Shown here in pieces: positions 25,368 to 33,843 of a stretch of 48,834 nucleotides of DNA; within the stretch, counting starts at the first letter, position 1, and the number at the start of each line of letters is the position of its first letter. This DNA comes from Bowmanella yangjiangensis (GTDB taxonomy: Bacteria > Pseudomonadota > Gammaproteobacteria > Enterobacterales > Alteromonadaceae): contig NZ_JAFKCS010000026.1 of NCBI RefSeq assembly GCF_017255015.1, positions 1 to 48,834 of the forward strand, in the 5' to 3' direction. The translations under genes were made by a program, and so were the position numbers. Below the pieces are notes generated by a model that was not told the DNA's origin, made no database searches, and saw nothing but the letters and a program-made list of their open reading frames with translations.

Positions 25368-26759
25368 TTAATACTCGTCGGCAATTTCAGGGCCGGCATA
25401 ATTGTCAAAGCGCGAGAACTGCCCCTGAAAGGTCAAACGGCAGGTACCAATAGGACCATTCCGCTGCTTACCGATGATAATCTCAGCCACGCCTTTATAT
25501 TCACTGTTCTCGTGATAAACCTCGTCACGATAAATAAACATAATCAGGTCAGCATCCTGCTCGATAGAGCCTGACTCACGCAAATCTGAGTTAACTGGCC
25601 GCTTATCAGCACGTTGCTCCAGGCTTCGGTTAAGCTGGGAAAGCGCCACCACCGGAACCTGCAGCTCTTTAGCCAGGGCCTTAAGCGAGCGAGAGATTTC
25701 GGCAATTTCCAAGGTACGGTTGTCACTCAATGCAGGTACTTGCATCAGCTGCAAATAGTCCACCATGATCAGCGCTAACCCACCACGTTCTCTTGCCAAT
25801 TTGCGCGCACGGGTGCGCACTTCCATCGGCGTCAACCCTGAAGAGTCATCCACAAACAGGTTGTCCTTGTCCTTCAGCATGGCCATGGTATTAGAAATTC
25901 GCGCCCAGTCCTCATCGTCCAGTTGTGCGGTACGAATTCGGGTTTGATCAACCCTGCTCAGGGAGGCCAACATCCTCATCATGATCTGTTCGGCCGGCAT
26001 CTCCAGACTAAATACCAGTACGGGTTTTTCTTCCAGTAACATGGCATTTTCACAGAGGTTCATGGCAAAAGTGGTTTTCCCCATGGACGGACGCGCTGCC
26101 ACGATAATCAAGTCTGACGGCTGCAGGCCGCTGGTCTTCTTATCCAGATCCTTATAACCCGTGGATACCCCGGTAACTTCCTTATTGTTTTTAATCAGGG
26201 CTTCAAGGCGGTCAATAGTGGTGGTTAGAATGGTTTCAACATTCTGTGGCCCTTCGTTCTTGCCAGAGCGTTTCTCGGCAATCTCAAAGACCTTGCTTTC
26301 GGCCAAATCCAATACATCCGAGCTGGTGCGTCCCTCGGGATTGTAGCCGGTGTCGGAAATTTCGTGGGCTACGCCAATCAATTCACGCAATACCGCACGC
26401 TCTTTAATGATCTGCGCGTAGGCTACAACGTTTGCGGCACTTGGGGTGTTTTTGGCCAGCTCACCCAAATAAGCAAAGCCTCCCACGGCCTCAAGCGCTT
26501 CTTGCTGTTCAAGCTGGTCAGAGACAGTAATCAGATCCACCGGCTGACTATCCCCCAACAATTTGAGAATAGTGCGGTAAATTGTCTGGTGGGCACGGTT
26601 GTAAAAGTCTTGCTCGATCAGAATTTCGGCGACTTTATCCCAACAATCGGGTGCTATCAGCATACTACCGATGACCGATTGCTCAGCTTCTATCGAATGG
26701 GGTGGGATTTTAAGCTTTTCGACTTTGCTGTCGCGCTCTTTGTGAGAAACAACTTTCAC
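25368..26759 (-). CDS. dnaB: Replicative DNA helicase
   Basis: DnaB is the hexameric 5'-3' helicase of the replication fork. The 463-residue protein has the N-terminal DnaG-interacting domain (about 20-120; PPHSIEAEQSVIGSML), a linker and the RecA-like C-terminal domain (about 190-455) with Walker A ARPSMGKTTFA, Walker B LIMVDYLQLM and VVALSQLNRSLEQRADKRP. It is separated from rpsF-rpsR-rplI by about 5.7 kb here, whereas they are neighbours in most gammaproteobacteria. No alr follows it. Confidence 0.98.
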   Translation of the reverse strand: MKVVSHKERDSKVEKLKIPPHSIEAEQSVIGSMLIAPDCWDKVAEILIEQDFYNRAHQTIYRTILKLLGDSQPVDLITVSDQLEQQEALEAVGGFAYLGELAKNTPSAANVVAYAQIIKERAVLRELIGVAHEISDTGYNPEGRTSSDVLDLAESKVFEIAEKRSGKNEGPQNVETILTTTIDRLEALIKNNKEVTGVSTGYKDLDKKTSGLQPSDLIIVAARPSMGKTTFAMNLCENAMLLEEKPVLVFSLEMPAEQIMMRMLASLSRVDQTRIRTAQLDDEDWARISNTMAMLKDKDNLFVDDSSGLTPMEVRTRARKLARERGGLALIMVDYLQLMQVPALSDNRTLEIAEISRSLKALAKELQVPVVALSQLNRSLEQRADKRPVNSDLRESGSIEQDADLIMFIYRDEVYHENSEYKGVAEIIIGKQRNGPIGTCRLTFQGQFSRFDNYAGPEIADEY

Positions 26760-26888
26760 TTATTACCGACCAGATTAATTGCCATGATCGCTATTATGCG
26801 CGAAGAGGCTTCGGGAATGAAGCCAAAGCATAGACAAGTGTGGTTATTGACTTGACCTAGCGGAAGAAATTTATTCCTTGCTCTTAGC

Positions 26889-26944
26889 TTCCTTGGCTGA
26901 GAAGCCAGCCCTACCAAGGATCACTACCTCCAAAGGAGGTGGTT
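26889..26944. repeat. Twin-hairpin element of unknown origin
   Basis: CCTTGG (26891-26896) pairs with CCAAGG (26914-26919), with an inner GGCT/AGCC hairpin. A few bases on, ACCTCC pairs with GGAGGT around AAA. The pair of close hairpins is like the subterminal ends of IS200/IS605-type elements or REP sequences. No transposase or second copy was noticed in the window. Confidence 0.4.
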
Positions 26945-26957
26945 TAATACTGACAAC

Positions 26958-26980
26958 GAAAAACAGGCCCGCAGGCCTGT
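26958..26980 (-). terminator. Terminator of the sigma/anti-sigma/DUF4097 operon
   Basis: On the minus strand ACAGGCC pairs with GGCCTGT around a 4-base loop, followed by TTTTCG, just after the stop codon at 26985. Confidence 0.8.
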
Positions 26981-26984
26981 GTTG

Positions 26985-27932
26985 TTATTTGCTGTCTAGT
27001 GAGATTCTGCCACTCACTGTGGAAATCCTGACTTTGGCAGAGCTCTCGCCAGTGCGAAACTTCAACCAGCGACTCGGGCCATATTTGGCTTTTTCCATTT
27101 TGTCACTGCTAAGGTGATTAGCAAAATGGCCTCCTGCATGGCCTTCAAGGTCAAAGCGTGCGGATACCTTATCCTGAAAAACCAGCTCGAGATCGCCGCT
27201 CACGGTACTGCCACTCACTTCACCGTCTTCCAGCAAGGTTAAGCTGATGTTGGCATCGCCACTGACAGTTTGCACCGATAGGCGTTCAACCTTCCCTAAC
27301 GCCAGTTTGACTTCGGAAGTAACATTCTCAATTTTCACTCTGGGAGCAGAAGTACTGGCATCGATATCACCGTTGACAGACTCGTAGCGAATCTCATCGC
27401 CTTGCGAGTTTTTATCAACAATGTGCCCATTGACCGATGACAACTTGATATCGCCTTGTAAACCACTGCTTTCAATACTGCCATTCACTGTTTCTATGCG
27501 TATCCTACCTTTGATATCCCGCACTTTAACTTTACCGTTGACCGAAGATAACTCTGCTCCTCCCGAGAGTTTTTCCGCTTCGACATTAGCGTTAACCGTG
27601 TCGTAGCTCACCAAACTGCCGGTAGGCACAAAGATCTGCAAGTCATCACCTTCGGAGTTTTTCCAATCATGCCAGTTACCGTTAGGCATCTTAACTTTAA
27701 CGACAACTTCATGACCGTCTCGTTCAAAGATCAGCTTATCCGCTTGGTCACTCAGCTCACCAACAACTTTCACCTGCTTTTTGTCCCAGCCTTTGATCAC
27801 CGCCTGACCAGAGAGATGCTCGATGCTGACACGGCCATCCGCCTTCGCATCGAGGGTGAGATCCACTTTTTCGCCCGCCAGGCAAAGGTGACTGACTAAC
27901 GACATTCCTGCTGCAATTAAAAATCTGTTCAT
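26985..27932 (-). CDS. DUF4097-type beta-repeat secreted protein
   Basis: A 315-residue precursor with a signal peptide (MNRFLIAAGMSLVSHLCLAG) and a mature part of short beta repeats: VNANVEAEKLSGGAELSSVNGKVKVRDIKGRIRIETVNGSIESSGLQGDIKLSSVNG and onward, a right-handed beta-helix-like pattern known as DUF4097 (putative adhesin-like). The exact role is unknown. The ATG at 27932 has AGGA 8 bases upstream; an ATG at 27941 sits 1 base after the anti-sigma stop and is an alternative. Last gene of the ECF operon, so probably a target or sensor in that circuit. Confidence 0.85.
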   Translation of the reverse strand: MNRFLIAAGMSLVSHLCLAGEKVDLTLDAKADGRVSIEHLSGQAVIKGWDKKQVKVVGELSDQADKLIFERDGHEVVVKVKMPNGNWHDWKNSEGDDLQIFVPTGSLVSYDTVNANVEAEKLSGGAELSSVNGKVKVRDIKGRIRIETVNGSIESSGLQGDIKLSSVNGHIVDKNSQGDEIRYESVNGDIDASTSAPRVKIENVTSEVKLALGKVERLSVQTVSGDANISLTLLEDGEVSGSTVSGDLELVFQDKVSARFDLEGHAGGHFANHLSSDKMEKAKYGPSRWLKFRTGESSAKVRISTVSGRISLDSK

Positions 27933-27942
27933 ATACGACATC

Positions 27943-28431
27943 CTATATTTTCTGCCATGTGGGTGCGTGTACCCGTTCAATTAAGTCAATTTGCTGCTGA
28001 TAAACCTGCTGCAACATTCTCAGCAGCGCCGGATTATTGGGATCTTCCTTCAGTGCTTGTTTAATCGCCGCAGCCGCACCATCCAGCTCATCCACTTGCT
28101 GCTGCCAATTGTCGGTCAGAGCGGGCTGGCCATCAAAGGAGGCCAATAATGCCTGCTTCTGCTGCTGATGCTGCTGACTTAAAACCTGCGCCAGTTGCTC
28201 TGCATCTGAGGTAACAGGCAGTTGAGAAAGCCCCAACCATCCCATCAGACCGATAGTTGCTGTGGCGGCCGCCATTCCCCAATAGCCAGTTGCTCGCTTT
28301 TGAGTGCTATTCTCAGGCGTCTGCCCCAAAGCGTGCTCAATGCCAGGCCACAGGTCGCGTTCGGGTTGAATATCATCAGGCAATGCACTCAAGTTGCGTT
28401 GCAACTGCTGTTCAAATTCTTTATTACTCAT
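27943..28431 (-). CDS. Putative anti-sigma factor
   Basis: A 162-residue protein: cytoplasmic N-terminus (about 1-50), one membrane helix (about 53-73, YWGMAAATATIGLMGWLGL) and a periplasmic, Gln-rich helical part. No HXXXCXXC zinc motif is present. It overlaps the sigma factor gene by 8 bases, which together with the topology points to a membrane anti-sigma factor. The ATG at 28431 has GGAGTGGAT upstream. It is named by context more than by sequence. Confidence 0.7.
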   Translation of the reverse strand: MSNKEFEQQLQRNLSALPDDIQPERDLWPGIEHALGQTPENSTQKRATGYWGMAAATATIGLMGWLGLSQLPVTSDAEQLAQVLSQQHQQQKQALLASFDGQPALTDNWQQQVDELDGAAAAIKQALKEDPNNPALLRMLQQVYQQQIDLIERVHAPTWQKI

Positions 28432-28990
28432 AACCCATCCACTCCGATAAAAGCTGCTTGGCACGATGAAACTGTGCCTTGCTGGAGCCAACTGCCATAT
28501 CCAACAGTTGGGCAATCTCTTCATGGCGATACCCTTCAACTGCATGCAGTACAAACACCATTCTTGCCCTCTCTGGTAAGCGCCGGATATAGGTATCCAG
28601 GTCGACATCACCGGCAGAGCCTTCGGCGACTTCATGCACGGCATCAGTACTTTCCAGATTAAACATTCGCTGCCACCAACCCCGCTGTTTACGCATGTAA
28701 GAGACACAAACATTTGACGTTACCGAATGCAACCAGGTGCTGAATTTGGCGTCTCCCCGATAGTTGTCCAGCTTACGCCACAGTTGGATGAAGACCTCTT
28801 GGGTCGCATCCTCGGCTAACGCTCTATCAGCGGTAAGCCTGTAACACAGGGCGTAAACTTGCCCCAGATGCATCTGGTACAGTTTATGGTAAGCCTGACG
28901 GTCGCCCTGTTTGACAGCCTCCACCAGACTCAGCAATCCACGCTCAGCGAATTGCTCCTTTGCTTCTATTAGCTGTCCCTGAGTTTGCAA
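28424..28990 (-). CDS. ECF-family RNA polymerase sigma factor
   Basis: A 188-residue sigma-70-family factor of ECF type. Region 2 (about 35-100) reads YQMHLGQVYALCYRLTADRALAEDATQEVFIQLWRKL with the -10 reading residues in KFSTWLHSVTSNVC. Region 4 (about 125-180) contains ERARMVFVLHAVEGYRHEEIAQLLDMAVGSSKAQFHRAK, the helix that reads -35. The start is a TTG at 28990 with GGTGGA 6 bases upstream; no ATG fits. First gene of a three-gene operon with its anti-sigma and a DUF4097 protein. Confidence 0.9.
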   Translation of the reverse strand: MQTQGQLIEAKEQFAERGLLSLVEAVKQGDRQAYHKLYQMHLGQVYALCYRLTADRALAEDATQEVFIQLWRKLDNYRGDAKFSTWLHSVTSNVCVSYMRKQRGWWQRMFNLESTDAVHEVAEGSAGDVDLDTYIRRLPERARMVFVLHAVEGYRHEEIAQLLDMAVGSSKAQFHRAKQLLSEWMGYE

Positions 28991-29032
28991 TGTGTTTCCA
29001 CCATTGTTGTTATTCTGTTGGTTGTCTCTTTT

Positions 29033-29050
29033 CCATTAGCAATCTAATGG
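29033..29050. promoter_or_regulatory. Perfect 7-bp inverted repeat, candidate operator
   Basis: CCATTAG (29033-29039) and CTAATGG (29044-29050) surround CAAT in the 244-base gap between the ECF operon and maeA. It could control either gene. Nothing else gene-like is seen in the gap. Confidence 0.35.
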
Positions 29051-29234
29051 AGTTGATTGTATGTCGCAGGGTAAGGGAGCAAGGTTTAAAGCGGCAAAAC
29101 TTTTTTTCAAAGCCAGACAAAAAGCCTCAGTATTCAGGCAATCCGACTGGTCTTACTGGAAATCCCGCGCGGGATCGGGGATGATCCGCCACATTATTCA
29201 GAGACTGGCAGCGCCAGAACGCAGGATTGGTTTG

Positions 29235-30923
29235 ATGACATCTAAAAAACGCCCTTTATATATTCCCTATGCCGGCCCTTCCTTGCTGGAAACCCCTTTG
29301 CTTAATAAAGGCAGTGCGTTTAGCGCTGAAGAGAGAAAAGCCTTTAATCTTAATGGGTTACTGCCACCCCGTTATGAAAGTATCGAAGAACAGGTAAGCC
29401 GTGCTTACATGCAGTATTCCAGCTTTGATACCCCCCTGAATAAACATATTTACCTGCGGGCGATCCAAGATAACAACGAGACCCTGTTCTACCGCCTGCT
29501 GGCCGATCATCTGGAAGAGATGATGCCGATTATCTACACCCCCACAGTGGGGGATGCCTGTGAACAGTTTTCTGATATTTATCGTAGTTCACGCGGCCTT
29601 TTTATCTCCTATGCTGAACGCCAGCATATGGATGATATTCTGCACAACGCCACCAAGCGCAAGGTAAAAGTCATAGTCGTCACCGACGGTGAACGTATCC
29701 TGGGCTTAGGCGATCAGGGCATAGGTGGTATGGGTATTCCTATCGGTAAGCTCTCTCTGTACACCGCCTGTGGGGGTATCAGCCCCGCCTATACCTTACC
29801 TGTGATGTTGGATGTAGGTACAAATAACGAAAAACTGCTCGCCGACCCAATGTATATGGGCGCGCGTCATAAGCGTATCAGCCAGGAAGAATATGACGCC
29901 TTTATGGAAGATTTTATTCGTGCGGTGAAGCGTCGCTGGCCGGATGCCATGATCCAGTTTGAGGATTTCGCCCAGCAAAACGCCATGCCGTTGCTGAATC
30001 GCTATCGCAATGAAGTTTGCTGCTTCAACGATGATATTCAGGGCACCGCAGCAGTGACTGTAGGTACCTTGTTGGCCGCCTGTCGAACCAAAGGCGCCAA
30101 GCTTTCCGAGCAAAAAGTGGTGTTTGTGGGGGCAGGCTCTGCGGGTTGCGGAATTGCCGAGCAAGTTATCCAGCAGATGTGCGCAGAAGGTATCTCTGAT
30201 GCTCAGGCCAGAAGCCAGATCTTTATGATTGACCGTTTTGGCCTACTTACTGACGGGATGGAAGGACTGCGTGATTTCCAACAGGCGCTGTGCCAGGCCG
30301 AGGATAACATTGCCGATTGGAACTTCAGTGGCGAATATGCCTCGTTACTGGATGTGATGCATTGTGCCAAACCCGACATCCTAATTGGTGTGTCAGGCCA
30401 GGCAGGCTTATTCACCGAGCAAGTCATCCGAGCGATGAAGCAAGGTTGTGAATTGCCCATCATATTCCCACTGAGCAATCCCTCCAGACAGGTAGAAGCC
30501 CGGCCGGAACAAGTCATTGAATGGACCGAAGGTGAAGTAATTATCGCCACCGGTAGTCCGTTCGAGCCAGTTACTTATCAAGGCAAGACTTACCCTATTA
30601 CCCAATGTAACAACAGTTACATCTTCCCGGGTATTGGTTTGGGCGTGCTGGCCACAAAGGCCAAGCATATCTCTGATGAAATGCTGATGGCAGCCAGCAC
30701 CACACTGGCCGAAGCATCGCCTTTGGCAAACAAGGGTAAAGGCGCTCTGCTACCACCGTTGACCGAGCTGGCCCAGTTGAGTAAAGACATTGCCTTTGCG
30801 GTAGGTAAGGTGGCTCAGCAACAAGGGTTGGCGCTGGAAATGTCCGATGACATGCTGCAAGACAAAATCAACGCCAACTTTTGGACCCCAATTTATCGTC
30901 AATACCGACGCACCAGCATTTAA
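29235..30923 (+). CDS. maeA: NAD-dependent malic enzyme
   Basis: MaeA decarboxylates malate to pyruvate with NAD+ and a divalent metal. The 562 residues match E. coli MaeA (565). Markers: [24 protein letters not shown] at the N-terminus, [17 protein letters not shown], the catalytic/metal region [47 protein letters not shown], and the Rossmann [14 protein letters not shown]. The start at 29235 begins exactly at the conserved N-terminus; an upstream in-frame ATG at 29061 adds 58 unrelated residues. Its stop overlaps the facing gene by 4 bases. Confidence 0.97.
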   Translation: MTSKKRPLYIPYAGPSLLETPLLNKGSAFSAEERKAFNLNGLLPPRYESIEEQVSRAYMQYSSFDTPLNKHIYLRAIQDNNETLFYRLLADHLEEMMPIIYTPTVGDACEQFSDIYRSSRGLFISYAERQHMDDILHNATKRKVKVIVVTDGERILGLGDQGIGGMGIPIGKLSLYTACGGISPAYTLPVMLDVGTNNEKLLADPMYMGARHKRISQEEYDAFMEDFIRAVKRRWPDAMIQFEDFAQQNAMPLLNRYRNEVCCFNDDIQGTAAVTVGTLLAACRTKGAKLSEQKVVFVGAGSAGCGIAEQVIQQMCAEGISDAQARSQIFMIDRFGLLTDGMEGLRDFQQALCQAEDNIADWNFSGEYASLLDVMHCAKPDILIGVSGQAGLFTEQVIRAMKQGCELPIIFPLSNPSRQVEARPEQVIEWTEGEVIIATGSPFEPVTYQGKTYPITQCNNSYIFPGIGLGVLATKAKHISDEMLMAASTTLAEASPLANKGKGALLPPLTELAQLSKDIAFAVGKVAQQQGLALEMSDDMLQDKINANFWTPIYRQYRRTSI

Positions 30924-31327
30924 CTTGGTAAGGGGCGCTCAGCACTGAGTTGTCTGAGCGCCGCTAAAGCTTCTTCCGCCCGCTCCGCTGGTACGAATAG
31001 GTGATCATGGAAAAATGCCGAGACCGGATTCACTCCCATCCCCAGTGCAGCCAGATGACGAGTTATTCGCGCCAGAAAGCCCACTGCATCCAGAGATGAA
31101 TGTACGTTTAGGGTGATCATCCGGCAGGCAAACTCATAGTGGAGCCCAAGCACCTTGGCTTGCTCTATTGGCAGAATTGCCGTCCAACCTTCCTGCTCTT
31201 CAAACAGCATCTTAGCGCCTTCAGGTAAGGGAGAATGATGAGGAAGAAACGCAAATACGTAGCATGGGCCTTGTAACTCTGGCTGCATGCTACTAATCAA
31301 TACATCTAAATTGCTGATGGCGGACAT
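30920..31327 (-). CDS. Small ACT-domain protein
   Basis: A 135-residue protein of two ACT-like units (ACT_3 plus ACT_7 type): [23 protein letters not shown] near the start and [44 protein letters not shown] in the second half. ACT domains usually bind amino acids and regulate enzymes; the ligand here is unknown. The ATG at 31327 has GGAGAG 4 bases upstream. It lies 11 bases after the guanidinium exporter gene in the same direction, so the two are likely co-transcribed under the riboswitch. Confidence 0.85.
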   Translation of the reverse strand: MSAISNLDVLISSMQPELQGPCYVFAFLPHHSPLPEGAKMLFEEQEGWTAILPIEQAKVLGLHYEFACRMITLNVHSSLDAVGFLARITRHLAALGMGVNPVSAFFHDHLFVPAERAEEALAALRQLSAERPLPS

Positions 31328-31338
31328 AATTCTCTCCT

Positions 31339-31653
31339 TCAATGACTGAGCTTCAATAACACAATACCGCTGGCCAGCAACAGCAGAGCCAAGGCTTTCA
31401 TCCACCCTATTCCTTCACCCAACCAAAGAATACCAACCACAGCCGCCCCCAATACGCCGATACCTGTCCAAACCGCGTAACCCACGCTAAGGGGAAGTGT
31501 GCGTAACGCCATAGCCAGCAAGCCCAAACTGAACAGCATAGAGACAATAGCGATAATTAGATAACCAGGCTCGGATAAGCCCTTGGATTGCTTAAGGGCA
31601 ACAGCCCAGACAACTTCGAGTAAACCGGCGACAAACAGAATCAACCAAGCCAT
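31339..31653 (-). CDS. gdx: SMR-family guanidinium exporter
   Basis: A 104-residue four-helix small multidrug resistance protein of the SugE/Gdx branch. AWLILFVAGLLEVVWAVALKQSKG has the essential membrane-embedded Glu (Glu13), and GYAVWTGIGVLGAAVVGILWLGE is the conserved TM3 region of Gdx. Gdx exports guanidinium in exchange for protons as a dual-topology dimer. The ATG at 31653 has GGTGGAG upstream; longer upstream frames run through the riboswitch. The guanidine-II riboswitch just before it strongly supports the substrate assignment. Also called sugE. Confidence 0.93.
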   Translation of the reverse strand: MAWLILFVAGLLEVVWAVALKQSKGLSEPGYLIIAIVSMLFSLGLLAMALRTLPLSVGYAVWTGIGVLGAAVVGILWLGEGIGWMKALALLLLASGIVLLKLSH

Positions 31654-31662
31654 CAGTGATTT

Positions 31663-31731
31663 CTCCACCATGGCAGGGTCGTCCCTGCAAAAAAGCCTTG
31701 TGCGAATAGTGCAGACAGGGTCGTCCCTGTC
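31663..31731 (-). promoter_or_regulatory. Guanidine-II (mini-ykkC) riboswitch
   Basis: On the minus strand two hairpins with identical ACGA loops stand in tandem: GACAGGG-ACGA-CCCTGTC (31714-31731) and GCAGGG-ACGA-CCCTGC (31673-31688), 25 bases apart. Paired stem-loops with ACGR loops are the definition of the guanidine-II class. The second hairpin lies 3 bases before the ribosome site GGTGGAG (31663-31669), so guanidine binding would act on translation initiation of gdx. Confidence 0.93.
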
Positions 31732-31835
31732 AGGCGGGAGGCCATTAAAGCAAAGCGGATTGCACGGGTCAATATTGTTGAGTGCCAGACTGCCTGCTAT
31801 ACCTGTCTGTATCATCCATTTCAATGTCAGCTTGA

Positions 31836-32354
31836 ATGGTTACTGTCCGTCGTCAAAAAGATCGCTGCCGGGTTTGCTTAAGGCCTAATTGTTCAGCCAC
31901 CTGGGGACAAACAAAGTTACTGATAGTTGTTCTTGGGTCAGTGGCACTGATTGTCGCTGTTGCCTGGAGTCTGGCCGGCGCTTGGCTAATCCTACCTTTT
32001 GCCGGATTGGAAGTGAGTTTGCTCGCGTACCTGGCCTATAGGGTCTGCAGAGACACTTACAATCAACAGGTGTTGCATATTGAGCCAAGCCATGTGGTGC
32101 TGGTACAAGGGCGACATCACAATGTCAAACAGTGGCGGCTGAAACGTGCGCAAAGCTGCTTTGTCATTTCTGCCCCGGTTCATTCACTGTCTCCCAGAAT
32201 GGTGGAACTAAAAGACCAGCACCATTCCTGCGTCATTGGCGAAAAACTCAATCAACAGGATAAAGAACAACTTATCGATATCATTACCCACCTGGAAATT
32301 CCCTATCGCATGGCAGGAAAAACAAAGATCACTGCCATGCAGGACTGGCGGTAA
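31836..32354 (+). CDS. DUF2244 family membrane protein
   Basis: A 172-residue protein with two adjacent membrane helices (about 28-68: LLIVVLGSVALIVAVAWSLAGAWLILPFAGLEVSLLAYLAY) and a cytoplasmic C-terminal domain. The sequence fits DUF2244, whose members often sit next to respiratory oxidase genes; none is present here. Function is unknown. The ATG at 31836 has no strong ribosome site. Shares a bidirectional terminator with rplI. Confidence 0.8.
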   Translation: MVTVRRQKDRCRVCLRPNCSATWGQTKLLIVVLGSVALIVAVAWSLAGAWLILPFAGLEVSLLAYLAYRVCRDTYNQQVLHIEPSHVVLVQGRHHNVKQWRLKRAQSCFVISAPVHSLSPRMVELKDQHHSCVIGEKLNQQDKEQLIDIITHLEIPYRMAGKTKITAMQDWR

Positions 32355-32384
32355 GACGAGGCGTTCTGACAACAAAACCCAGGC

Positions 32385-32414
32385 ATAAAAAAACCGCCGT
32401 AAGGCGGTTTTTTT
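32385..32414. terminator. Bidirectional intrinsic terminator
   Basis: ACCGCC pairs with GGCGGT around GTAA, with A7 to the left and T7 to the right. It ends both the DUF2244 gene and the ribosomal protein operon. Confidence 0.9.
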
Positions 32415-32427
32415 AACAGCGTGCTGC

Positions 32428-32880
32428 TTAGGCTTCAGCGATAACAATCACTTTAACTTGAGCAACAACTTCTGAGTGAAGTTGCAGATCCACTTCGAAC
32501 TCACCGCACTCACGCAGTGTGCCGTGTGGCAGCTTAACTTCAGCTTTAGATACTTCAACGCCAGCAGCAGTCAGAGCATCGGCGATATCACGAGTACCGA
32601 TAGAACCGAACAACTTGCCTTCGTCACCAGCAGGAGAAGCAATAGTTACTTCAGCCAGCTCAGCAACTTTAGCAGCACGGGCTTGTGCAGCAGCCAATTG
32701 CTCAGCAATCTTAGCTTCCAGATCAGCGCGACGCTGCTCGAACTTCTCAACGTTGTCCTTAGTGGCAGGCACAGCCTTACCTTGAGGGAACAGGAAGTTA
32801 CGGGCAAAACCTGATTTTACAGTGACTTGGTCACCCAAACCGCCCAGGTTGGCGATTTTGTCTAGTAGAATGATTTCCAT
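32428..32880 (-). CDS. rplI: 50S ribosomal protein L9
   Basis: L9 binds 23S rRNA with its N-terminal domain and extends from the ribosome through a long helix. The 150 residues begin with the signature [36 protein letters not shown], followed by the connecting helix (about 40-75) and the C-terminal domain. It is the last gene of the rpsF-rpsR-rplI operon, 28 bases after rpsR. Confidence 0.98.
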   Translation of the reverse strand: MEIILLDKIANLGGLGDQVTVKSGFARNFLFPQGKAVPATKDNVEKFEQRRADLEAKIAEQLAAAQARAAKVAELAEVTIASPAGDEGKLFGSIGTRDIADALTAAGVEVSKAEVKLPHGTLRECGEFEVDLQLHSEVVAQVKVIVIAEA

Positions 32881-32908
32881 CTTTGCTACCTCTTAGTTAC
32901 GCCAACAA

Positions 32909-33136
32909 TTACTTGTGAGAATCAGTGTAAGGCAACAAAGCCAGGAAGCGTGCACGCTTAATGGCAGTTGACAACTGACGCTGATACTTGGCACTGGTAC
33001 CGGTAATACGGCTAGGAACGATTTTACCGCTCTCAGTGATGTAGTTTTTCAGCAGGCCAGTGTCTTTAAAATCGATCTGCTGGATGCCTTCTGCCGAGAA
33101 GCGGCAGTACTTACGACGTCTGAAAAAACGAGCCAT
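32909..33136 (-). CDS. rpsR: 30S ribosomal protein S18
   Basis: S18 forms a heterodimer with S6 on the platform of the small subunit. The 75 residues include [67 protein letters not shown], nearly the whole conserved S18. It lies 19 bases after rpsF; the priB gene found between them in enterobacteria is absent. Confidence 0.98.
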   Translation of the reverse strand: MARFFRRRKYCRFSAEGIQQIDFKDTGLLKNYITESGKIVPSRITGTSAKYQRQLSTAIKRARFLALLPYTDSHK

Positions 33137-33155
33137 CTTCTAGTCTCCTAATCTG

Positions 33156-33524
33156 TTATTCCGCGTCAGCTTCTACAGCTGCTCTGTCTTCACGCTTCTC
33201 GCGACGCTCTTCTCTGGCCATTGGTGATGGCTCAGTCACAGCGTTCTTAGTGCGCATAACCAAGTTACGCAACACGATGTCGTTGAAACGGAAAGCAGTT
33301 TCCAGTTCTTCAATCGCAGCAGCAGTAGCTTCAGCGTTGATCAGAACATAATGTGCTTTGTGCAGCTTCTCGATAGGATAAGCCAGTTGACGACGACCCC
33401 AATCTTCCAGACGGTGAATCTGTCCACCATCGTTCTTGATGATTCCGGTATAACGCTCGATCATACCTGGAACCTGTTCACTCTGGTCTGGATGGACCAT
33501 GAAAATAATTTCGTAATGACGCAT
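33156..33524 (-). CDS. rpsF: 30S ribosomal protein S6
   Basis: S6 of 122 residues: [29 protein letters not shown], then [34 protein letters not shown], then an acidic C-terminal tail with [18 protein letters not shown], which is the region modified by RimK glutamylation in E. coli. First gene of the operon. The leader upstream carries a strong promoter and a possible S6:S18 feedback element. Confidence 0.98.
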   Translation of the reverse strand: MRHYEIIFMVHPDQSEQVPGMIERYTGIIKNDGGQIHRLEDWGRRQLAYPIEKLHKAHYVLINAEATAAAIEELETAFRFNDIVLRNLVMRTKNAVTEPSPMAREERREKREDRAAVEADAE

Positions 33525-33641
33525 GTGTGCTCCTTACGGTTGTAGCCTCTCGCAGCTCAGCCAGACTGCTTAAGACAAGGAACTAAAATAGTTAGGCTGA
33601 ATAAGGGCGCGCATTGTATATAAAGCGCACTGCTGACACAA
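33525..33641 (-). promoter_or_regulatory. rpsF operon promoter and leader
   Basis: The -35 TTGTGT (33636-33641) and -10 TACAAT (33613-33618) are 17 bases apart, followed by the GC-rich discriminator GCGCGCC, typical of stringently controlled ribosomal promoters. The leader of about 80 bases includes GAGCTGCGAGAGGCTAC and ends ACCGTAAGGAG, which could be the S6:S18 binding element known from many rpsF leaders; the fold was not computed. The rest of the gap to 33807 shows no gene. Confidence 0.6.
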
Positions 33642-33807
33642 GTTAATTCTGCGTGTTAAGGGGTTAAAGGCCGCAGTATCAGGGGACTGTTGATAAAAGG
33701 CATCAAAAGGGAGTCGCATCGGATTATCGAGGATGGCTTGGTTGTTTGGGCTATCAGTCAGGCCATGTCATGGAGCCTTCAGTAGGTTATCTTTACATCT
33801 TGAGGAT

Positions 33808-33837
33808 AAAAGGCGAATCAGCCGGGCCGATTCGCCC
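33808..33837 (-). terminator. Terminator of the phytase operon
   Basis: On the minus strand GGCGAATC pairs with GATTCGCC, with inner GGC/GCT-rich loop, followed by TTTTATCC, just after the phytase stop codon. Confidence 0.8.
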
Positions 33838-33843
33838 ATTCGC

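Noticed and set aside
26364..26855. 163-codon plus-strand frame opposite dnaB
   Set aside because: Antisense to the conserved N-terminal domain of DnaB; no ribosome site.
28432..28713. 94-residue N-terminal extension of the anti-sigma factor
   Set aside because: It lies in the sigma factor gene in another frame; a better start with GGAG is at 28431.
29061..29234. 58-residue N-terminal extension of malic enzyme
   Set aside because: The conserved MaeA N-terminus begins at the ATG at 29235; the extension is basic and resembles no known leader.
31654..31824. Upstream extension of the gdx frame
   Set aside because: It runs through the guanidine-II riboswitch; the exporter starts at 31653 with a good ribosome site.
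33137..33155. priB between rpsF and rpsR
   Set aside because: The gap is only 19 bases, so the gene is absent here.
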